This document shows, piece by piece, positions 25,744-35,026 of a stretch of 64,000 nucleotides of DNA. Source of the DNA: a bacterium (GTDB lineage: Bacteria > Myxococcota > UBA727 > JAUIJE01); assembly GCA_030431455.1 (NCBI GenBank), contig JAUIJE010000005.1, positions 451,460 to 515,459 on the forward strand, written 5' to 3'. Position 1 is the stretch's first letter; each line of letters begins with the position of its first letter. The translations under genes and the position numbers were made by a program. The notes under the pieces were generated by a model. The model worked only from the letters and a program-made list of their open reading frames with translations. It was not told where the DNA came from and did not search any database.

Positions 25744-27648
25744 TCAGGCCCCGAGCATCGCCGGCCGCCGCTGAAACGCGTACTGCACCGCCCGGCTGAG
25801 CGCGTCGGGGGTGAAGGGTTTGGCCAAGAACTCTCCCGTCGACGGCAACGCCTCAAACCCCTCGGCCCGCAATCGATCCCCCGCGTACCCGCTCATGAAC
25901 AGCACGATGATGTCGGGATTGCGGTTCAAGACCGCGTCGGCCAACGCCCGGCCGTTGCCGCCAGGCATGACCACGTCGGTGAGCAACATCTCGATGGGGT
26001 CGGGGTGGGTGCGCATGACGTCGATGGCCTCTTCGGCGCAGGACGCCTCCAACACCTCGAAGCCGTCGCGGCGCAGCACCCGCGCGGCCAGGCGCCGAAT
26101 CTGGGGCTCGTCCTCGACCACCAGCACGCATGGCCCAGCCCGGCCCCGGCGCGCGAAGTTGGACCGGGTGGGGGCGGTGTCGTCGTCGTGGGCCGACATG
26201 TGCACCGGCAATGTCACCACAAAGGTGGTGCCCTTCTGGGGCGCGCTCTGCACCTCGATGAGCCCCCCCGCTTGTTTGACCACCCCGTACACCGTGGCCA
26301 AGCCCAGCCCCGTGCCCCGCCCCACTTCCTTGGTGGTGAAAAACGGCTCAAAGATCTTTTCCTGAATCGCGCTGGGCATGCCCGGCCCGTCGTCCGCGAC
26401 CCGGAGCTCGACCCAAGGGGTGAGCGTTCCCAAGGCGTTGCGCCGGTGCACGGACGCGACCGAGACCGTGATGTGGCCGGTCTCGCCGATGGCGTCGGCG
26501 GCGTTGGCCACGAGGTTGAGCAGTACCTGCTCGAAGTGGCCGAGGTCGAACGCCGCGGGGGGCGCCTGGGGGGCGACGTCGACGCTCAGCCGGATGCCTT
26601 CGGGGAGCAGCCGGGTGAGCATGGGCAGGATGTTGCGGACCTGCGCCTCGACGTCGATGCGGGTGATGCGCCCTTTGCTCTGGCGGGAAAACTCGAGGAG
26701 CTGGCTGGTCAAGCGCGCCCCGCGCTCAGAAGCATTGGAGATTTCCACCAGGTCATCCGAGACCGGATGGTCCCCGCCGACCTCGTCGAAGGCGAGCGCC
26801 GCGGAGGTCCCGATGATGGTGAGGATGTTGTTGAAGTCGTGGGCCACCCCCGCGGCGAGGCGGCCAATGGCCTCCATCTTCGAGGTCTGGACCAGGCGTT
26901 GTTTGCTGCGCTCGAGTTCCTCGAGGCTCAACTCGAGTTCGCGGTTTTTGGTCTCCAGCGCCCGGGAGCGTGCGTTCAACTCGGTGGTGAGGCCAATGGT
27001 GTGCAGCGCGCGCTCCAGCATCGAGCGCACCAGGTCCAAAAACGGGAGCTGTTCCTCGAGCCGCAAGGTGGCTTTGTCCACGAGGGTGGGGCCATCGTCG
27101 GGGCACCACAGCACGAAGAACCCCCGCCGGGCGGGCACGTGGTTGCGCACCGGGACGAGCACCCCGGGACAGCCCGGGAAAGGGCCCCCCGACGGCAGAA
27201 GCTCATCGAGCACCACCCCGAGGGGGCGGCTGAGCCCGGGCTGTTCGATGGGGGTGGGGCGCGAGCGCAACGCCACCGCGCGCAGGGCATCGCCCCCCGC
27301 GTCGGACACCACCCACTGCCGAATCTCCTCCCCGCGGACAAAACGGGTGATCAACGACGACGGCTCGGTGGGCAGCGGCAGCATCACCCCCAGCACGCGA
27401 GCCTCGAAGGACCGGGCAAATGTCTCCACCGCGCCCTGAAACGCGTCGTCCGGGTCGGTGAAACCCAGGCATTCCAATGCAAATGCATTGATCTCGTCCA
27501 CCACCGCGCCTTGCCGGGCGGCTTGTTTGGCGCTCTGCTCGACCCCCTGCACCACTTCGCCAAACAGCTGGATTTGCTCCAACAAGCGCTGGTTCTCGGC
27601 CCGCAGGGCCTGGAGTTCTCGCTCGGGATCGTCGGGTGGGTCGACCAT
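25744..27648 (-). CDS. Hybrid sensor histidine kinase with C-terminal receiver domain
   Basis: 634 residues. An N-terminal coiled coil (about 8-45) is followed by a GAF-like sensory region (50-215), a second coiled coil, and the HisKA box with His270 in LAAGVAHDFNNIL. The HATPase domain has VLLNLVANAADAI (N box), VADDGPGMP (G1) and GTGLGLATVYGVV (G2). The receiver domain (from about 515) has VLVVEDEPQIRR and the phospho-acceptor Asp in LLTDVVMPGG. No transmembrane helix, so it is a cytoplasmic sensor of the NtrB-like class. A separate partner response regulator is not seen nearby. Confidence 0.93.
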   Translation of the reverse strand: MVDPPDDPERELQALRAENQRLLEQIQLFGEVVQGVEQSAKQAARQGAVVDEINAFALECLGFTDPDDAFQGAVETFARSFEARVLGVMLPLPTEPSSLITRFVRGEEIRQWVVSDAGGDALRAVALRSRPTPIEQPGLSRPLGVVLDELLPSGGPFPGCPGVLVPVRNHVPARRGFFVLWCPDDGPTLVDKATLRLEEQLPFLDLVRSMLERALHTIGLTTELNARSRALETKNRELELSLEELERSKQRLVQTSKMEAIGRLAAGVAHDFNNILTIIGTSAALAFDEVGGDHPVSDDLVEISNASERGARLTSQLLEFSRQSKGRITRIDVEAQVRNILPMLTRLLPEGIRLSVDVAPQAPPAAFDLGHFEQVLLNLVANAADAIGETGHITVSVASVHRRNALGTLTPWVELRVADDGPGMPSAIQEKIFEPFFTTKEVGRGTGLGLATVYGVVKQAGGLIEVQSAPQKGTTFVVTLPVHMSAHDDDTAPTRSNFARRGRAGPCVLVVEDEPQIRRLAARVLRRDGFEVLEASCAEEAIDVMRTHPDPIEMLLTDVVMPGGNGRALADAVLNRNPDIIVLFMSGYAGDRLRAEGFEALPSTGEFLAKPFTPDALSRAVQYAFQRRPAMLGA

Positions 27649-27720
27649 CGGTGGCTTCAGGATCGGCTGCCGGACCGGGAGGACACAACTCCGCGCCGCC
27701 CCTGTTGGGTTTTGAAACGC

Positions 27721-27742
27721 CCCCGCGCGGGTCTACGCGGGG
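27721..27742 (-). terminator. Hairpin after the 3-hydroxyacyl-CoA dehydrogenase gene
   Basis: CCCCGCG and CGCGGGG pair around an 8-base loop, 38 bases downstream of the dehydrogenase stop. It is followed on the minus strand by GGCGTTTC, so there is only a short T-run. It may end the thiolase operon. Confidence 0.4.
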
Positions 27743-27779
27743 CCCAGGCCCATCGGATCGACCCTGGAGATCCCGAAGG

Positions 27780-28679
27780 TCAGCGGCGCACCAAGGGGTT
27801 TTCGCCCACCACTTGGCCGTTTTCGTACAGGTAAAAGCCCGCGCCGGTCTTCTTCCCCAGGGCCCCGGCCCGCACCAGCTTCCGGAGGATCAGCGGGGGA
27901 CGGAACGTATCTGTGCCCAGCTCTTCATAGAGCGCCTGGGAGATGTGGTACCGCACGTCCAGCCCCACCAAGTCGGTGAGCATCAGCGGCCCCATCGGGT
28001 GCTTGTAGCCGAGGGTCATGGCGGTGTCGATGTCGCGCGGTCCCGCCACCCCCTGCTCGACCATGCGCATGGCCTCGTTGCCGAGGGTGATGCCGAGCCG
28101 CGAGGTGGCAAACCCGGGGGCGTCGTCGACGAAGATCGCGGTCTTGCCCAGGGTCTCGGCCAACCCGCGGGCGGTGGCCAGCGTCGCCTCGGAGGTGTGC
28201 ACGCCCCGCACCACCTCGAGCAGCTTCATGATGTGCACGGGGTTGAAAAAGTGCAGGCCCACCACCCGGTCGGGGCGCTTGGTCGCGGCCGCGATGGCGG
28301 TGATGGACAGACTCGAGGTGTTGGTGCCCAACACACAGTCCGCCGGGGCCTGCTCGTCGAGGGTGCGGAAAATGGACTGCTTGAGCTCCATGCGCTCGGG
28401 CACGGCTTCGATGATGAGGCCGGCGTGGGCATAGGCGCCCGCGTCGGTGCGCACCGACAACCGAGACAGGGCGCCGGCCATGTCCTCCGCGCTGATTTTG
28501 CCGCGGTCGACGCCCTTTTGCAGGTTGGTCTCGATCGCGGCCCGGCCCTTGTCGAGCACCGCCTGGTCGACGTCGACCAACGTGGTGGGCAGACCCGCCA
28601 ACGCACAGACGTGGGCGATGCCGTGGCCCATGGTGCCGGCCCCGATGACCACCGTGTTCGTGTTGTTCAGTCCAGTCAT
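27780..28679 (-). CDS. 3-hydroxybutyryl/3-hydroxyacyl-CoA dehydrogenase
   Basis: 299 residues. The NAD-binding loop VIGAGTMGHGIAHVCALAG is at residues 10-28; catalytic His lies in VVGLHFFNPVHIMKLLEVV, and the C-terminal domain has GFATSRLGITLGNEAMRMVEQGVA and TLGYKHPMGPLMLTDLVGLDVR. It oxidises 3-hydroxyacyl-CoA to 3-ketoacyl-CoA (or the reverse, in butyrate/PHB-type synthesis) in the cytoplasm. The thiolase gene ends 13 bases upstream on the same strand, so the two would act in consecutive steps. Confidence 0.95.
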   Translation of the reverse strand: MTGLNNTNTVVIGAGTMGHGIAHVCALAGLPTTLVDVDQAVLDKGRAAIETNLQKGVDRGKISAEDMAGALSRLSVRTDAGAYAHAGLIIEAVPERMELKQSIFRTLDEQAPADCVLGTNTSSLSITAIAAATKRPDRVVGLHFFNPVHIMKLLEVVRGVHTSEATLATARGLAETLGKTAIFVDDAPGFATSRLGITLGNEAMRMVEQGVAGPRDIDTAMTLGYKHPMGPLMLTDLVGLDVRYHISQALYEELGTDTFRPPLILRKLVRAGALGKKTGAGFYLYENGQVVGENPLVRR

Positions 28680-28692
28680 CGCGTCCTCCTCG

Positions 28693-29904
28693 TCACACCC
28701 GCCGCACCATCAGGGCCAACCCCTGGCCCACCCCCACGCACAACGTGGCCAAGCCGACCTCGGCCCCGGTGCGTTTTTGCACCCCGAGCAACGTGGTCAA
28801 AATCCGCGCCCCTGAGCACCCCAGCGGGTGGCCGAGGGCGATGGCCCCCCCGTGCTGGTTCACCTTGGCCTCGTCGAGCCCGAGGGCGCGCACCACCGCC
28901 AAGGACTGGGACGCGAACGCTTCGTTGAGCTCCACCGCGCCGATGTCCGCGACCGTCATCGAGAGCTTGGCCAACAACTTCTCGGTGGCCGGCACCGGCC
29001 CAATGCCCATGATCCGCGGGTTGACCCCCGCGGGGGCCGAGCCCAGGATTTCCGCCATCACCGACAGCCCGTGGGCCTCGGCGTAAGCCCGGGACGTGAC
29101 CACCAGCGCGGCCGCGCCGTCGTTGAGCGTCGAGCTGTTGCCGGCGGTGACGCTGCCCCCCTCCCGGAACACCGCGCGCAGCTTGCCCAGCTGGGCCAAG
29201 CTGCTGTCCCGCCGCGGGCCTTCGTCGGTGTCGATGATGAGGTCGTCTTGTTTTCGCCGCGGCACCGGCACGGGCAAAATCTCGTCCGCGAAGTGACCCG
29301 CGTCGATGGCGGCGATGGCTTTTTGATGGCTTGCCAATGCAAATGCATCTTGATCCGCGCGGGAGATGTCGTACTTCTCGACGAGGTTCTCCGCGGTCTC
29401 GCCCATCTGCTCGAGGGGAAAGACCTTTTTCATCGCCGGATTGGGAAACCGCCAACCCAAGGCGGTGTCGAACACCGCGGGTGCCCCGGGGGCATAGCCC
29501 TGCGCCGGCTTGCCCATCACGTAGGGCGCGCGCGACATCGACTCCACCCCCCCGACGAGGCAACAGTCCGCGTCCCCCACCCGGATGGCGCGGGCGGCCT
29601 GGACCACCGCCTCGAGCCCGGAGGCACACAGGCGGTTGACGGTGACCGCCGGGATCGTCTCGGGCAGCCCCGCGAGCAACAGGGCCATGCGGGCGACGTT
29701 GCGGTTGTCCTCCCCGGCCTGGTTGGCACACCCGGCAAAACACTCGTCGAAGGTCTCGACGGTGGCGCGGCGGGCGGCCTCTCGGAACACCAGGGCGAGC
29801 AGGTCGTCGGGCCGCACCGGGGCCAGCCCGCCCTTGATGCGCCCGATGGGGGTGCGCACGGCGGAGACGATGACGGGGTCGCGGGGGGACTTGGCGTCGC
29901 TCAT
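28693..29904 (-). CDS. Thiolase (acetyl-CoA acyltransferase)
   Basis: 403 residues. Nucleophile Cys93 lies in [13 protein letters not shown]; the His of [18 protein letters not shown] and the second Cys in [17 protein letters not shown] complete the site. The sequence is closest in style to 3-oxoadipyl-CoA / 3-ketoacyl-CoA thiolases (degradative type). It cleaves 3-ketoacyl-CoA with CoA, or condenses two acetyl-CoA. It is the first gene of a two-gene operon with the dehydrogenase. Near residue 190 an A+T-rich codon island (AFAL encoded GCATTTGCATTG) stands out from the GC-rich surroundings. Confidence 0.93.
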   Translation of the reverse strand: MSDAKSPRDPVIVSAVRTPIGRIKGGLAPVRPDDLLALVFREAARRATVETFDECFAGCANQAGEDNRNVARMALLLAGLPETIPAVTVNRLCASGLEAVVQAARAIRVGDADCCLVGGVESMSRAPYVMGKPAQGYAPGAPAVFDTALGWRFPNPAMKKVFPLEQMGETAENLVEKYDISRADQDAFALASHQKAIAAIDAGHFADEILPVPVPRRKQDDLIIDTDEGPRRDSSLAQLGKLRAVFREGGSVTAGNSSTLNDGAAALVVTSRAYAEAHGLSVMAEILGSAPAGVNPRIMGIGPVPATEKLLAKLSMTVADIGAVELNEAFASQSLAVVRALGLDEAKVNQHGGAIALGHPLGCSGARILTTLLGVQKRTGAEVGLATLCVGVGQGLALMVRRV

Positions 29905-30271
29905 GGGGATCCTCCTGCCGGGGGGTTAGCGAATGTCGGTCGCCGGAGAAACCGCCGCGCCGCATTTGATCTTCGCTTGGTTTTCAACGGGTTGGCCCCG
30001 GTCCGCGCAACCCGGGGGCGCGCCGCGCGGAATCGGTACAGACGACGCGTCCACAATCTACACGCTGCTGACGAAGCGGCACGACGGGGGTTTGCCCGGC
30101 GTGGTGGCGGGGGTGGCCGGATCCGGCCCACCCACAGTGGGTGGGCCTGCGCGAATCACCCCGAGGCCGGGCCGATTCAACAACAATATCAGGCACATAC
30201 CGCACCCAACGCCCGCCCGCGGGGGGGTGGTTCTCTTTCCCGGGCCCCGACCAGGGCCTATGGTAGCGGAG
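29905..30271. other. Intergenic region, 367 bases, with a strong palindrome
   Basis: Divergent space between the thiolase operon and the charged repeat protein. It must hold promoters for both directions but no clear -35/-10 pair stands out. The notable feature is the perfect 11-bp inverted repeat at 30125-30147. No small gene with a convincing ribosome binding site was seen. Confidence 0.6.
30125..30147. promoter_or_regulatory. Perfect 23-base palindrome, possible operator
   Basis: Arms GGCCCACCCAC and GTGGGTGGGCC flank a single central A. No T-run follows on either side, so an operator for a dimeric regulator is more likely than a terminator. It lies about 220 bases upstream of the thiolase start and 125 bases upstream of the gene at 30272. 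Confidence 0.5.
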
Positions 30272-31258
30272 ATGAACGAATGGGTGTCCCGGGCGCTGAT
30301 CAGCGCCGCCGCGAGTGCGGTGACCACCACCGCCTGGGTGGTGTCGGCCGACCGTGCGGGCGAAGAGGGCCAAGGCCCGTTCCGGCGCAAACAAAAGCAG
30401 CGCAAAAAGAAAAAGCGGGGCCGCACCCGCGAGCGCGACAGCCGCGAGCAGGAGCGCGAGATGTCCAAGCAACGGTCCAAACGACGCGACGACCCGGGCG
30501 GCACCACCGCCGCCGAGGACATGCGCAACTACGAAGAGGGCATGAGCGGCGACGAGTTCGTGGGCAAGCTCAAGGCCCTCGGCACCGGGGCCCGCAGCGC
30601 CCTCACCGGGTTGTTCAACCGGGGCGACAAGGAAGAGGTCCTCGTCGAGGAGGGGCCTCCCCCCGACGACAAGCGCAAGAAGCGGCGGGGCGACGACCGG
30701 CGCGAGCAACAGCGCCGCGACGACCGCCGTGAGCAACAACGCCGCGACGAGGGGGGAAGGCGCCGCCAGGGCAAAAAACGCAAGCGCGCCCCCGAGCGCA
30801 AGGACGGGCTCAGCCAACTCAAAGAGGAGGCGGTGTACCTCGCGACCTCGGCGGTGAAGAAGAAGGTCGTCGAGAGCACCGGGCTCGACAAGGCCGTGGA
30901 TGCCATCAAGGACGGGGCGGAGTCGATCAAAGAGCGCGGCGGCGAGCTCAGCCAGAAGGTGCGCGACGCCATCCCCGAGGACATCAGCGGAAAAGTCAGC
31001 GGGGCCGCGGGCGACGTGGTCGAAACGTCCAAACGCATTGGGTCGCGCATCAAAGAAGAGCTCGACGACACCGAGGAGCTGCGGGACAAGGTCGGCCACG
31101 GCCTGTCCGACCTCGGCCGGTGGGTGCAGGGGCCGGGCGCGCAGGATTACCGCGACAAGAAGGACGGCCCCGCCCCCGACCAGCTGCCCCCCGCGCGGTC
31201 GGACGTGGTCGAGGCGAAAATGAGCGACGACGACCTGCCGAAGGACCTGCCCCGGTAG
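30272..31258 (+). CDS. Highly charged repeat-containing protein with N-terminal hydrophobic segment
   Basis: 328 residues from ATG 30272 (an ATG at 30260 in frame is possible; neither has an ideal ribosome binding site). MNEWVSRALISAAASAVTTTAWVV is a hydrophobic N-terminus, then a very basic stretch (FRRKQKQRKKKKRGRTRERD). A nine-residue unit DDRREQQRR occurs twice in tandem, followed by RRQGKKRKRAPERKDG. The second half has amphipathic, coiled-coil-like helices (SAVKKKVVESTGLDKAVDAIKDGAESIKERGG). No family recognised. The mix suggests a membrane-anchored scaffold or nucleic-acid-binding protein (inference). Confidence 0.6.
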   Translation: MNEWVSRALISAAASAVTTTAWVVSADRAGEEGQGPFRRKQKQRKKKKRGRTRERDSREQEREMSKQRSKRRDDPGGTTAAEDMRNYEEGMSGDEFVGKLKALGTGARSALTGLFNRGDKEEVLVEEGPPPDDKRKKRRGDDRREQQRRDDRREQQRRDEGGRRRQGKKRKRAPERKDGLSQLKEEAVYLATSAVKKKVVESTGLDKAVDAIKDGAESIKERGGELSQKVRDAIPEDISGKVSGAAGDVVETSKRIGSRIKEELDDTEELRDKVGHGLSDLGRWVQGPGAQDYRDKKDGPAPDQLPPARSDVVEAKMSDDDLPKDLPR

Positions 31259-31374
31259 ACCCGCGCCCGGTTCTCGCCGCGTGGTTTTACGTGGTTATCA
31301 GACAAGTTCAGCACCTTTCCGTTCATGTCGGGTCATGAATGCTAATGTATACGCTCCCAACAAAAGGAGCGGGT

Positions 31375-31647
31375 ATGCGTAAGCATTTGTTTTTGACTGG
31401 CATTCTCTGCGTGGCGGGACTCTCGGCCTGCTCGGCCCACCGCGTCGACATGGTCACGTCCCACGACGACCAGCTGTACCTGACCACCACCAAAACCACG
31501 AGCTACGGGCCCTTGGGGTTCATGATGGCCGACGAGGTCGAGCAGTCGGTGACCAAGTGCGTCGAGACCAAGTCCAAGGCGGGCAAGCCCGAACTCAAAT
31601 GCCTGTCGGTGGACGTAACCATCGACGGCAGCGACTGGGAACAGTAG
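31375..31647 (+). CDS. Small lipoprotein
   Basis: 90 residues from ATG 31375 with AAAAGGAG upstream. Signal peptide MRKHLFLTGILCVAGLSAC gives a good lipobox (LSAC, Cys19). The mature part is a short beta-rich domain (DMVTSHDDQLYLTTTKTTSYG) with two more Cys (VTKCVETKSKAGKPELKCLSVDV). No family recognised. It converges on the TPR membrane protein gene with 3 bases between stops. The upstream gap (31259-31374) is A+T-rich near CTAATGTATACG, a possible -10 region, without a clear -35. Confidence 0.75.
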   Translation: MRKHLFLTGILCVAGLSACSAHRVDMVTSHDDQLYLTTTKTTSYGPLGFMMADEVEQSVTKCVETKSKAGKPELKCLSVDVTIDGSDWEQ

Positions 31648-31650
31648 CCC

Positions 31651-33120
31651 CTACTCGAGCCACGAAAACGGGTTGACGAACACCCCGACGAGCCCGAGCA
31701 CCACCCCGGAGGCCACCGCCCCGGGGAGGATAAAGTCGGCCGCATCCAGCTTGTAGTTGGCGCTGGTCGGCATCAACACATCCGCGGCCAGGCCGGCGCC
31801 GGCCACGGTCACACCACACGCCACGAACCCCCAGCGCCACACGTGCTTGGCGATGGTGGTGCCGCTCATGCCCTCGTCGGGCTCGACCACCGCGGGCTTG
31901 GTCTCGGCGCGCAGACCGCTCGGCTTGTTGTCGCCGTCGGTGATCATGCGGCGCCGCGGCGCGGGGTCGTCGGCGGGCGCGCCGGCGTCGGCGGCGTCCG
32001 CGGCGGGGCGGTTGTCGGCGGCCAAGCGGCGGCCCTCGGCGGGGGGGTCAGGCTCCTGGGTGGACGGCTCGGCCGCGGGGACGTCCTCGTTCTGGGCCGC
32101 GAGGGCGTGCTGGGCGAGCAGGTCGCTGAGCGCCTCGCGCACAAACCGCGTGACCGCCTTTTCGCCCTGTACGGTGCCGCTCACCTCGCCGATCTTCGCC
32201 TCGCCCTTGGTGCGCACGAGCGTGAGGGTGATGCGCACCCGGTCCCGCTCGGACTTGAGGTCCGAGCGCAGCATGACCCCGGCGCCCATCACCGGGGCGA
32301 GACACACCGGCTGCGGGTTGCACACGGGCTGGCCGGTCTTGACCAAGTGGCCGATGGCCTCGTCGGGGTGGTGCACCGACAGGCCGCCGGCCTTGACCAG
32401 CTCTTCTTTGAGAATGCGATTGTATTGCCGCACAAACGTCGCGCTCACCCCGCGGGCGGCGGGGTCGAGCACCAGCAACGTCTGGTGGTCGAGCGCGGTC
32501 CGGGCGGGGGGGGCGGACGCGCCGGGGCGGCCCTGCACCGGGATGGGGTTCGGCTTGGGCGTGGGCGCGGGCGCCGGCGCCGGCGCGGCCGGGGCCGGGG
32601 TCTTGGCCGGGGCGGGGGCCGGGGCCGCCGGCTTGGTGTCGGGCTTGTCCTTGAGCGCGGCCACCTGCCGGGACGCGTAGTCGATGAGTTTCTCTTGGCC
32701 CTTGCGGTTTTCCACCACCAGGTACCGCAAGAACAGGTCGCGGGCGGCGTCGTTGTTGCCGCTCAACCGTTCGGTCTCGGCGAGGCCGAACAGCGCGCTG
32801 GGCTCATCCTTGAACGCCTTGAGCACCCGCCGGTAGGTGTCCTTGGCCGCGTCGAAGTTGCCGCCCCGCCGTCGACAAAGCGCGGCGTTGACCAGCGGCT
32901 TGGACCAGCTGCCGTCGAGCTTGTAGGACTCTTCGAACAGCAACGCGGCGGCGTCGTATTGCTCCGCCGCGGCCAGGGCTTTGGCCCGGTCAAACACCAG
33001 CTGGGCCTGCTCACGTTTTTCCGCCGCGGTCTGGGCCGAGGCCGCGCTGGCCACGAACAGGATGACAACGAGCAGCCCGCGCAGACCGCGGACGCGACGA
33101 AGAAGAATATTCTGGGTCAT
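31651..33120 (-). CDS. TPR-containing membrane protein, last gene of the lipoprotein operon
   Basis: 489 residues from ATG 33120, overlapping the previous stop as ATGA (an ATG two codons earlier is also possible). Signal peptide to ASAQ; TPR-like helices at about 35-150 (LVFDRAKALAAAEQYDAAALLFEESYKL). A long Pro/Ala linker (PAPAPAKTPAPAAPAPAPAP) leads to a domain at 205-335 reminiscent of TolB/CsgG-type N domains (HQTLLVLDPAARGVSATFVRQYN, RVRITLTLVRTKGEAKIGEVSGTV). Two C-terminal hydrophobic segments end VFVNPFSWLE. Myxobacterial proteins of this build are common but uncharacterised. Confidence 0.75.
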   Translation of the reverse strand: MTQNILLRRVRGLRGLLVVILFVASAASAQTAAEKREQAQLVFDRAKALAAAEQYDAAALLFEESYKLDGSWSKPLVNAALCRRRGGNFDAAKDTYRRVLKAFKDEPSALFGLAETERLSGNNDAARDLFLRYLVVENRKGQEKLIDYASRQVAALKDKPDTKPAAPAPAPAKTPAPAAPAPAPAPTPKPNPIPVQGRPGASAPPARTALDHQTLLVLDPAARGVSATFVRQYNRILKEELVKAGGLSVHHPDEAIGHLVKTGQPVCNPQPVCLAPVMGAGVMLRSDLKSERDRVRITLTLVRTKGEAKIGEVSGTVQGEKAVTRFVREALSDLLAQHALAAQNEDVPAAEPSTQEPDPPAEGRRLAADNRPAADAADAGAPADDPAPRRRMITDGDNKPSGLRAETKPAVVEPDEGMSGTTIAKHVWRWGFVACGVTVAGAGLAADVLMPTSANYKLDAADFILPGAVASGVVLGLVGVFVNPFSWLE

Positions 33121-34394
33121 AGACATTGGCTGTTGTCGATGGGGTTCACGTCGGAGCAGTCACCACACTCGAGACAAAAGACACAGTCGGCCGAAGACGA
33201 CGACGGACAGTCGCTGTCCACCGCGCCACAGCCACAGTCGCAGCCGTCGCCGGCCCCGTAGTAGTTGGCCGAGCATGTCCAGGCCGCGGGCACGCCGCCC
33301 CCGCCGCCCCCGTCATCACACTGGCTGTTGTCGAAGGGGTCGACGTTGGCGCAGTCCCCGTCGGCGCAGCTGGTGCAGTAGTCGCACCAGGTCGCGGTGG
33401 TGCCGGTGCAGTCCGGGTCGACAACCCCGCACCCGCAGTCGCAGCCGTCCCCGGCATCGTAGAACGAAGCCAAGCAGGTCCACCCCGCGGGCGGCTGGTT
33501 GCCCCCGCCGCCCCCGCCGCCCTCGACGAAGGTGGCCGAACACGCGAGCCCAAACTCCGCGACCACCTCCAGCGACGTCACCGTGTACCCGTTGCCAAAC
33601 TCATCGATGCACTGGTGGCCCCATTCCTGAAAGCTCCACCCCGGAGCTGCATAAGCATTGAGCAGCACGAACGTGGTCTGCTTGAACTCCCACTCACAGT
33701 CGGCCTTGCCGTTGCCACACTCGATGCCCGACGGCGTCGACATCACCGTGCCCTCCCCGCGCACGTCGAACCGGAACGGGAAGTAGGTCGCATCGTCGAA
33801 GCGCGCCCGGCATGACGTATCCTCGTAGGCGGTGGCCACGGTGTCCGGGGCTTGTCCCGCGCAGTCGCCGCTCCACTCGAGGAAGGCCGGGGCCCGGCTG
33901 TCCACCGCGAGGAACACCTGGGACCCCGCCTGCACCTCGAGGGTACAGACCTCGTCGGTGCGGCAGACCTCGTCGCCCGGGGTGATGTGCACCGAGCCGG
34001 GGCCTTCGACCTCGAGCCGAAACGTCGCCGGCTCGGTGATGGGGTCGCCCACCATCCACCGGCGGAACTGGGCGGTGCAGCTTTCGCTTCCCCCCTCGAC
34101 CTCGTAGCGGGCTTGGGTGGGCATCTCTTCGTCGGCCACGCAGTCGCCGACCCACTCCTCGAACACCCAGCCATCCACCGGCACCGCCGCGAGCTGAATC
34201 AAGTCCCCGACGTAGAAATCTCCCCGGCAGCGACCGGCCTGGCAGGCGATGCCCGCCGGGCGCGACAAGATCTCCCCCGCCCCGTCGAGCCCGACCTCCA
34301 CCGCGATGGTGTCCTCGGCGTCGTCACCATTGGTGCACGCGCTGACGGCCAACACCATCACCGCCCCCCACATCGTCCACCGTGAACGGATCAT
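33117..34394 (-). CDS. Lipoprotein with InlB-type repeats and duplicated Cys-rich modules
   Basis: 425 residues from ATG 34394 with AAGGAGG upstream (34401-34407). Lipobox VSAC. Residues 25-290 hold four divergent InlB B-repeat-like units, each with a Trp-rich core and a Cys near the end (GWVFEEWVGDC, PAFLEWSGDC, GWSFQEWGHQC). A Gly run separates two copies of a Cys-rich module: WTCLASFYDAGDGCDCGCG and WTCSANYYGAGDGCDCGCG, each ending DNSQC. The Cys pattern suggests disulfide-rich surface domains. The start shares one base with the stop of the previous gene (TGATG). Confidence 0.8.
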   Translation of the reverse strand: MIRSRWTMWGAVMVLAVSACTNGDDAEDTIAVEVGLDGAGEILSRPAGIACQAGRCRGDFYVGDLIQLAAVPVDGWVFEEWVGDCVADEEMPTQARYEVEGGSESCTAQFRRWMVGDPITEPATFRLEVEGPGSVHITPGDEVCRTDEVCTLEVQAGSQVFLAVDSRAPAFLEWSGDCAGQAPDTVATAYEDTSCRARFDDATYFPFRFDVRGEGTVMSTPSGIECGNGKADCEWEFKQTTFVLLNAYAAPGWSFQEWGHQCIDEFGNGYTVTSLEVVAEFGLACSATFVEGGGGGGGNQPPAGWTCLASFYDAGDGCDCGCGVVDPDCTGTTATWCDYCTSCADGDCANVDPFDNSQCDDGGGGGGVPAAWTCSANYYGAGDGCDCGCGAVDSDCPSSSSADCVFCLECGDCSDVNPIDNSQCL

Positions 34395-35026
34395 CACGTG
34401 CCTCCTTGGTCGGCGGCGCTCTCGGGGGTCAAGCACAGGGCGTTGCTGCTGTGGCCACGCTCGTCTTTGACCTGGAGCACCGCCTCCTCGACGTCAATGT
34501 TGGACGCGCAGAACGAAAATCGCACCCGGTACACCGGCTCGTCGTCCGGCGACAACAACACGTCGGTGGTCCACGACAACACCTCGGCTTGCTCGCCCCC
34601 GGCCAGGAACAGGGTCACGTCCTGCCCGAGGTCGAATGGGTTGGGCACGCCGTCGTAGTCATCGCGAAAGCTCACGTCGTCCTCGACGTCGACCAACGCG
34701 GCCTCGATCACCACCTCGTCGGTGCCGCTCTTGCAGGTATCGAGCTGGGCGGGGGCGAACACCGGCTCGTCGTAGGGAAACAGCAGCGGCCCCTTGGTGT
34801 CTCGCCCCGGCATCTCCGCCGCCAACGAACAGTCCGCCACCGTGTCCGGCCCCACGCACTGGCCTTTGCCCGCGTAGCTGCTGCAGATGTTCTCGCCCCG
34901 GGCACACAGCCAGCAAAACGCGGCTTCCTCTTCGTACAGGGCGTGGTGCACCCCGAAGCTGTTGGCCAGCCCACACGCCGAAAGCGCGCCCAGCGCCGCC
35001 ACCGAAAGGACCCAACGCAGCATCAT
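34394..35026 (-). CDS. Lipoprotein of unknown function
   Basis: 210 residues from ATG 35026, overlapping the upstream stop as ATGA. Signal with lipobox LSAC (MLRWVLSVAALGALSAC). The next segment is Cys-rich (FCWLCARGENICSSYAGKGQCVGPDTVADC). The rest is beta-rich with an Asp-rich core (VEDDVSFRDDYDGVPNPFDLGQDVTLFL), ending SNALCLTPESAADQGGT. No family recognised. Its position suggests a subunit of the same envelope assembly as its neighbours. Confidence 0.75.
   Translation of the reverse strand: MMLRWVLSVAALGALSACGLANSFGVHHALYEEEAAFCWLCARGENICSSYAGKGQCVGPDTVADCSLAAEMPGRDTKGPLLFPYDEPVFAPAQLDTCKSGTDEVVIEAALVDVEDDVSFRDDYDGVPNPFDLGQDVTLFLAGGEQAEVLSWTTDVLLSPDDEPVYRVRFSFCASNIDVEEAVLQVKDERGHSSNALCLTPESAADQGGT

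Noticed and set aside
25744-26400. Remnant of a secretin barrel after the short secretin-domain gene
   Set aside because: The sequence is fully used by the convergent hybrid kinase, whose receiver domain is intact; no secretin motifs are visible on the plus strand.
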